Positions 41,328 to 46,150 of a stretch of DNA of 46,150 nucleotides are shown one piece after another. A program made the translations under genes and the position numbers. Positions within the stretch are counted from its first letter, which is position 1. Each line of letters opens with the position of its first letter. Source of the stretch: Microcaldota archaeon (GTDB taxonomy: Archaea; Micrarchaeota; Micrarchaeia; Micrarchaeales; CABMGC01); contig JAJZNA010000015.1 of the NCBI GenBank assembly GCA_021848065.1, positions 1-46,150 on the forward strand, given 5' to 3'. The notes under the pieces are model-generated. The model was not told where the DNA came from. It saw nothing but the letters and a program-made list of their open reading frames with translations, and did no database searches.

Positions 41328-44102
41328 ATGGAAGGAAAGGACGCCAAATCCGCCTCGCTATCAAGTTTCATAATGCGCGACGGCATGGAGGTCGCTTACT
41401 ACTCCCTTCCTGCACTCGAAGCCGCAGGCTTTGGAAGGATAAGCAGGCTGCCTTTCTCGATAAGGGTCGTACTCGAGTCCCTGATAAGGAACGCTGACGG
41501 GTCCGAGATAACCGAGGAGGACGTCAGGGCTCTTGCAAACTGGGACCCTAAAAAACCCGGGACGCGCGAGATACCATTCAAGGTGTCAAGGATACTCATG
41601 CAGGACTTTACGGGAGTCCCTGCTGTTGTGGACCTCGCGGCAATGAGGGACTATATGCTCGCTTCAGGCAAGGATCCAGGGCTTGTGCAACCCAAGATAC
41701 CTGTTGACCTTGTCATAGACCATTCCGTGCAGGTGGATGTCTTCAATTCCCCGGATGCGCTCCAAAGGAATCAGGAAATCGAGACTGAGCGCAACAAGGA
41801 GCGCTACAAGCTGCTCAAGTGGGCTAGAAGCGCGTTCAAGAATTTCAGGGTCCTGCCTCCCTCCGCGGGCATATGCCACCAGATCAACCTCGAGTACCTT
41901 GCCACATGTGTCTCCCTTCAGGAAGATGGCGAAGAGATGTTCGCTGTCCCGGACACCCTTGTGGGGACTGACTCGCACACCACCATGGTGGACTCGCTCG
42001 GAGTTGTCGGATTCGGGGTCGGCGGCATAGAGGCCGAGGCGGCGCTTCTCAACCAGCCCGTGGGGCTAACCACTCCGGGGGTATTGGGCGTGCACATTAC
42101 CGGCAGGCTCAACGAGGGCGTAACAGCCACGGACTTCGCACTTACTCTTACAAAGAAGTTCAGGGAGCGAGGCGTGGTCAACATGTTCATAGAGTTCTTC
42201 GGGGACGGGCTTGACAGCCTCTCGCTTCCGGACAGGGCCACCCTCTCGAACATGTGCCCGGAGTATGGCGCCACCATTGCCTTATTCCCGGTAGACAATG
42301 AGACCTTGAGGTACCTGGAGGCCACAGGCAGGCCAAAGGACCAGGTCGACCTGGTGAGGCAGTACTACACTGCGCAGGAAATGATGGACATCGACTACAG
42401 CAAGGTGGAGTACAGCGATGTCATGGATGTCAACCTATCAGAAATAGTGCCATGCGTTTCCGGCCCAAGCCAGCCTAAGCAGGAACTGCCTCTCTGGGAA
42501 GTTAAGGACAACTTCACCAAGATATTCGTAAAGCCATCGGACGGCGCCGAGGCGAAGCTGAGCAACAGCGATTATACCCGGTGGACCGGGGAGTCCATGT
42601 CGGCAGCTTCATCCCCCAGGCCGGCGGCATGCCCGACCGGAAGGCTAAGGAAGGTGCACTTGAAGTACGATGACGGATATGAGACAGACCTCAGCGATGG
42701 GGATGTCGTAATCTCTTCCATAACAAGCTGCACCAATACCAGCAATCCTTCAGTCATGGTCGGCGCAGGCATACTTGCAAAGAAGGCGCTGGAGCTAGGC
42801 CTCACAATAGATACAAGAAAGGTCAAGACAAGCCTTGGCCCCGGATCCAGGGTGGTGGTAAAATACCTTGAACGCGCCGGGCTCATGGAGCCCCTGGCCA
42901 GGCTAGGCTACGGCCTTGTAGGGTACGGGTGCATAACGTGCATAGGGAACAGCGGCCCTCTCATAGACAAGCAGAGCGATGCCATAAACGCATCAAACCT
43001 CGCCGTAGCGGCAGTGCTCTCAGGAAACAGGAACTACGAGGCCAGGATACACCGCGACGTGCGTGCCAACTACCTCATGTCCCCTCCAATGCTGATAGCG
43101 TATGCCATAGCCGGCACCATGCTCAGGGACCTGACAAAGGAGCCCCTGGGCAGGTCCAAGGACGGCAGGGATGTATACCTCAAGGACATATGGCCTTCTA
43201 AGGAAGAGATAAACCTTGCCATCTCCGGCAGCGTAAGCAGGGCCCTTTTCGAGGAAGAGTACGGCTCATCCCTTTCAAATGTGAACCCTTACTGGGACGC
43301 ACTCCCATCCGCGTCCGGCCCCAGGTATGCCTGGGAGCAGGAGAGCACCTACATACGCCTCCCGCCATTCTTCGGCGCAGGCGGCGCGCATGCCTTAGAA
43401 AATATGCCTAGCGCCCGCGTGCTGGCCCTGTTCGGCGATTCGATATCAACTGACCACATATCCCCTGCCGGTGCCATAGGGAAGGACAGCCCTGCAGGCA
43501 GGTATCTCACCGAGCACGGGGTGGCGCAGAAGGATTTCAACTCGTACGGCTCCAGGAGGGGCAACCACGAGGTAATGATGAGGGGCACGTTCGCAAACAA
43601 CCGCATAAAGAACCTGCTTACAAACGGGAAGGAGGGCGGCCTCACGATACACTATCCAGACGGCAAGGAGATGGCCATATATGATGCATGCATGGCGTAC
43701 CGCAGCGAGGGCGTACCTCTGGTAGTTATAGCAGGCTTAGAGTACGGCTCCGGAAGCTCGAGGGACTGGGCCGCAAAAGGGCCGATGCTCCTGGGCGTGC
43801 GTGCGGTGGTGGCGAAATCCTTCGAGAGGATACATCGCTCAAACCTGGTCGGCATGGGTGTCATGCCTCTTCAGTTCAAAGCGGGAGAGGACGCACAGTC
43901 CCTAAAGATGGACTGCTCAAAGCCTGTCGGCGTCTCGTTCCCCGACGGCCTATCCCCCCACGGATCTGCAAGGCTCTCATTCACTGATTCCTCCGGGCAC
44001 ACTGCCCAGGCCTCACTTGAGATACGCATAGACAATCCGATAGAGCTCGAATATTACAGGGCCGGAGGGATACTGAATTATGTCGCGGGAAAGCTTGCTT
44101 AA
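41328..44102 (+). CDS. acnA: Aconitate hydratase (AcnA-type)
   Basis: 924 residues. Isomerises citrate to isocitrate through an Fe-S cluster. Cys ligands occur in SSITSCTNTSNPSVM and GYGCITCIGNSGPL; the swivel domain has GSSRDWAAKGPMLLGVRAV. ATG at 41328 lies 2 nt after the citrate synthase stop; a GTG at 41322 would overlap it. Length is a little above AcnA (about 890-900). Confidence 0.96.
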   Translation: MEGKDAKSASLSSFIMRDGMEVAYYSLPALEAAGFGRISRLPFSIRVVLESLIRNADGSEITEEDVRALANWDPKKPGTREIPFKVSRILMQDFTGVPAVVDLAAMRDYMLASGKDPGLVQPKIPVDLVIDHSVQVDVFNSPDALQRNQEIETERNKERYKLLKWARSAFKNFRVLPPSAGICHQINLEYLATCVSLQEDGEEMFAVPDTLVGTDSHTTMVDSLGVVGFGVGGIEAEAALLNQPVGLTTPGVLGVHITGRLNEGVTATDFALTLTKKFRERGVVNMFIEFFGDGLDSLSLPDRATLSNMCPEYGATIALFPVDNETLRYLEATGRPKDQVDLVRQYYTAQEMMDIDYSKVEYSDVMDVNLSEIVPCVSGPSQPKQELPLWEVKDNFTKIFVKPSDGAEAKLSNSDYTRWTGESMSAASSPRPAACPTGRLRKVHLKYDDGYETDLSDGDVVISSITSCTNTSNPSVMVGAGILAKKALELGLTIDTRKVKTSLGPGSRVVVKYLERAGLMEPLARLGYGLVGYGCITCIGNSGPLIDKQSDAINASNLAVAAVLSGNRNYEARIHRDVRANYLMSPPMLIAYAIAGTMLRDLTKEPLGRSKDGRDVYLKDIWPSKEEINLAISGSVSRALFEEEYGSSLSNVNPYWDALPSASGPRYAWEQESTYIRLPPFFGAGGAHALENMPSARVLALFGDSISTDHISPAGAIGKDSPAGRYLTEHGVAQKDFNSYGSRRGNHEVMMRGTFANNRIKNLLTNGKEGGLTIHYPDGKEMAIYDACMAYRSEGVPLVVIAGLEYGSGSSRDWAAKGPMLLGVRAVVAKSFERIHRSNLVGMGVMPLQFKAGEDAQSLKMDCSKPVGVSFPDGLSPHGSARLSFTDSSGHTAQASLEIRIDNPIELEYYRAGGILNYVAGKLA

Positions 44103-44117
44103 AAAGGGTGTCATATA

Positions 44118-45188
44118 ATGCCAAAAACCAAGACTTGGAAGGTTGCAGTGCTGCCCGGCGACGGCACCGGGCCGGAGATAATGCGCGCTTCGCTAAAGGT
44201 GCTCGAGGCTGTATCTGTGAAGTTCGACCTGGACATCAGGATCACGAAAGGCGAGGCGGGCCTAAACTGCATTGATAAGTACGGCACCAATCTCCCTGAG
44301 AAGACCGTGGACCTTCTAAAAGCTTCAGACTGCGTGCTTAAGGGCCCGATGACCACGCCAGAAGGCGCAGGCTCCGAGACGAGCGCTGCTGTAAAGATGA
44401 GGAAGATGTTCGACCTATATGCCAATGTGAGGCCTGCCAAGGCCCTTCCCGGGGTCGAGTGCCTCAATCCAAAGACCGATCTCATAATAGTCAGGGAGAA
44501 CACCGAGGGCATGTACTCCGGGCTTGATTTCATGGCCTCCAAGGATACTGCCTTTAGCGTGAGGGTGATAACGCGCAACGGGAGCAGGCGCATAGGCAAG
44601 TTCGCGCTGGAGCTAGCCGCAAAGAGGAAGAAGCACCTCACCATAGTGCACAAAGGCAACATACTCAAGGTATCCGACGAGATGTTCAAGAGCACCATAA
44701 TGCAGGAGGCTGTGCTTTTCGACGCGGTCAAGGTGGACGACGCGCATGTCGACGCCATGTCGCAGTGGCTCATAAAGAAGCCCGAGACGTACGACGTCAT
44801 AGTTGCTGAAAACCTCTTCGGAGACATACTCTCCGACGAATCGGCCATGATCGTCGGCGGCGTCGGAGTGGGCCCTTCGGCCAACATAGGCGCCTCTTTC
44901 GCCCTCTTCGAGCCGATACACGGCTCTGCCCCCAAGTACGCCGGCATGGACCGCGCCAACCCCATCGCCACCATACTCTCAATTAAGATGATGCTTGAGT
45001 GGATGGGCTACAACGTAGCGGCCAACGCCGTTGAGAAGGCAGTGGAGAAGTCGATAGCCGACGGGATCAAGACGCCTGACATAGGCGGGGAGAGCAAATG
45101 CTCCGAGGTCGCAAGGCACGTAGCAAGCCTGCTCGCTGGCGCCACGCATGTCCCATCCGGGCAAAAGGCACGAAAACCGCACAAATAA
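44118..45188 (+). CDS. icd: Isocitrate dehydrogenase (isocitrate/isopropylmalate family)
   Basis: 356 residues. Beta-decarboxylating dehydrogenase. VLPGDGTGPEIM, the substrate loop TPEGAGSETSAAVKMRKMFD leading to LYANVRP, IVRENTEGMYSGLD, the Lys/Tyr region and metal-binding Asp in NLFGDILSDESAMI, and cofactor region HGSAPKYAGMDRANPIA are present. The operon with citrate synthase and aconitase supports isocitrate over isopropylmalate or homoisocitrate. Coenzyme use is not decided here. C-terminal 20 residues are Lys/Arg-rich. Confidence 0.9.
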   Translation: MPKTKTWKVAVLPGDGTGPEIMRASLKVLEAVSVKFDLDIRITKGEAGLNCIDKYGTNLPEKTVDLLKASDCVLKGPMTTPEGAGSETSAAVKMRKMFDLYANVRPAKALPGVECLNPKTDLIIVRENTEGMYSGLDFMASKDTAFSVRVITRNGSRRIGKFALELAAKRKKHLTIVHKGNILKVSDEMFKSTIMQEAVLFDAVKVDDAHVDAMSQWLIKKPETYDVIVAENLFGDILSDESAMIVGGVGVGPSANIGASFALFEPIHGSAPKYAGMDRANPIATILSIKMMLEWMGYNVAANAVEKAVEKSIADGIKTPDIGGESKCSEVARHVASLLAGATHVPSGQKARKPHK

Positions 45189-45234
45189 AAAACGCTTAAA
45201 TACCAGTAACTGCAAAAATACCTTTGGGATTGGA

Positions 45235-46150
45235 ATGAAGCGTAACACCTCACTTTCAAGGGTATTTCTTTCTGTTGCCACAATCGCATCTTTCGCAGTG
45301 CTGTTCAACTTCCTTTCGGCAGGCCATGCATATGCAGCATGGCAGAACATGACGTTCTCCAGCAATTCCCTGAATCCGGGCAGCTGGGCATTGCCACTAG
45401 GCTTTAACAGGAGCATGCACATGCATCTGCCTATGCCGTATGTATGTGGCGACCTGGATGGCGGAAATACCTCCCAATGCAACTATACCTCGCCAAGCGG
45501 GGCAAATCCACATAACCTCCAGCAGGTCATGGTCCTCAATGCCAACAGGACACTCATAAGCGCCGGGCAGTCCGTGCAGTTCACGAATTCAACTTCATAT
45601 TCATACAATTCCACATGCACGCAGGATGACAACCACCAGAACCACGACAACAGCCACTACAATGGCGACGACATCCACCAGTTCTGGGGCCATCAATACG
45701 GCGAAGAAAAGCACGAATGCGGCCAAGTGGGCTCTGAGGCCGTACGCAACTACACTGGCACATATTCATATTCCGTGTCCCCTTCAAACGGCGTCGTGCA
45801 GTCTGGCAATATCTTCACGTTCAGTTCCCCAGGAACCTACAACGTAACGCTTACAGATAATTTCACACGTTGGGGAAGCACTTCAAATTCCGTCTACATA
45901 ACCGTAACCCCTATGCTCTCGGTAGCGCTGTCTGCAAACAGGACCTCGGTGGCTGCCGGGCACTATGTGTCATTCACCAACGTGACTTCAGGCGGCACCG
46001 GTTCAAATGCATACTCCTATTCACTGTCCAACTCCACCGGCGTGGTGGAGCTAGGCAATTCGTTCCTGTTCAATCGCACCGGCAACTACACCGTCACGCT
46101 ATCCGTAACAGATCTTTCCGGCGAAACTGCATCCTCTTCGCAGACGGTTG
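45235..46150 (+). CDS. Secreted surface protein with PKD/Ig-like modules, partial at window end
   Basis: At least 305 residues, open at the window edge. An N-terminal signal peptide (VFLSVATIASFAVLFNFLSAGHAYA) is followed by repeating modules (QSVQFTNSTSYSYNSTC, SYSVSPSNGVVQSGNIFTFS, SVALSANRTSVAAGHYVSFT and YSYSLSNSTGVVELGNSFLF) with the F-T-F/Y-x-x-x-G-x-Y-x-V-T-L/V pattern of PKD-like folds. Between Cys128 and Cys162 lies a His- and Asp-rich loop with six His (134, 137, 141, 148, 153, 160). Abundant N-x-S/T sequons. TATA-like CTTAAATACC at about 45195-45204. It begins 46 nt after icd. Confidence 0.75.
   Translation, partial: MKRNTSLSRVFLSVATIASFAVLFNFLSAGHAYAAWQNMTFSSNSLNPGSWALPLGFNRSMHMHLPMPYVCGDLDGGNTSQCNYTSPSGANPHNLQQVMVLNANRTLISAGQSVQFTNSTSYSYNSTCTQDDNHQNHDNSHYNGDDIHQFWGHQYGEEKHECGQVGSEAVRNYTGTYSYSVSPSNGVVQSGNIFTFSSPGTYNVTLTDNFTRWGSTSNSVYITVTPMLSVALSANRTSVAAGHYVSFTNVTSGGTGSNAYSYSLSNSTGVVELGNSFLFNRTGNYTVTLSVTDLSGETASSSQTV

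Noticed and set aside
1..46150. CRISPR arrays, rRNA genes, origins
   Set aside because: No regularly spaced repeats, no rRNA sequence and no Orc1/Cdc6 gene or origin-like repeat cluster was seen.

Overview
The window looks like a chromosomal segment of a small-genome archaeon, most likely a Micrarchaeota/ARMAN-type DPANN lineage (inference). Evidence for an archaeon: TATA boxes 20-40 nt ahead of many starts with very short or absent leaders, archaeal aEF1-beta next to its zinc-ribbon partner, eS26, Sec61-beta, SecF-SecD, NMD3, archaeal YchF, a Q-S-x-x-E-F class III signal peptide, and heavy use of ATA (Ile) and AGG (Arg) codons. Evidence for the specific group: a nearly complete front half of the TCA cycle together with bacterial-type PolX, FtsZ and a fused trehalose synthase/phosphatase. 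No rRNA genes and no CRISPR array were seen.

Layout. 1-100: right end of an IS200/IS605-type element that cut short a minus-strand gene (81-254). 615-6273: a GNAT acetyltransferase, a PepT-like M20 peptidase, argG, argH and an arginine-deiminase homologue. Three of these promoters carry the same 22-bp palindrome at a constant distance from the TATA box, which suggests one regulon. 6346-10785: a secreted DsbA-like protein, a DUF460-like RuvC-fold protein, trehalose synthase/phosphatase and a P-loop kinase. 10807-12787: tRNA-Arg, zinc ribbon, aEF1-beta, then a TnpB-only IS element ending 4 nt before rad50. 12792-18500: rad50, an ABC exporter pair, ftsZ and an HTH-CBS regulator. 18636-28771: PolX, glutamate dehydrogenase, a regulator, an RpiB-like protein, eS26, a zinc-finger membrane protein, argS, an AbrB-like/winged-helix protein, a previously unlisted secG (Sec61-beta), a membrane protein and ychF. 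28846-30188: tRNA-Leu(CAG) and a small A+T-rich island (HAD phosphatase, hicA, hicB) bounded by a 23-bp imperfect repeat of the tRNA 3' end. 30513-37936: membrane protein, secreted esterase, small membrane protein, secF-secD, HTH protein, nmd3 and a pilin-like protein. 37929-45188: malate dehydrogenase, an unknown helical protein, citrate synthase, aconitase and isocitrate dehydrogenase. 45235-end: a truncated surface protein with PKD/Ig-like modules and a His-rich loop.

How it fits together. ArgG and ArgH make arginine and fumarate from citrulline, aspartate and ATP; the deiminase homologue could return arginine to citrulline and ammonia. The net result would be aspartate deamination, feeding fumarate toward malate and the TCA enzymes encoded 35 kb away. 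Glutamate dehydrogenase and isocitrate dehydrogenase link 2-oxoglutarate to ammonia. The two mobile regions (IS605-type and the tRNA-Leu island) appear to be degraded or minimal: no TnpA and no integrase were seen.
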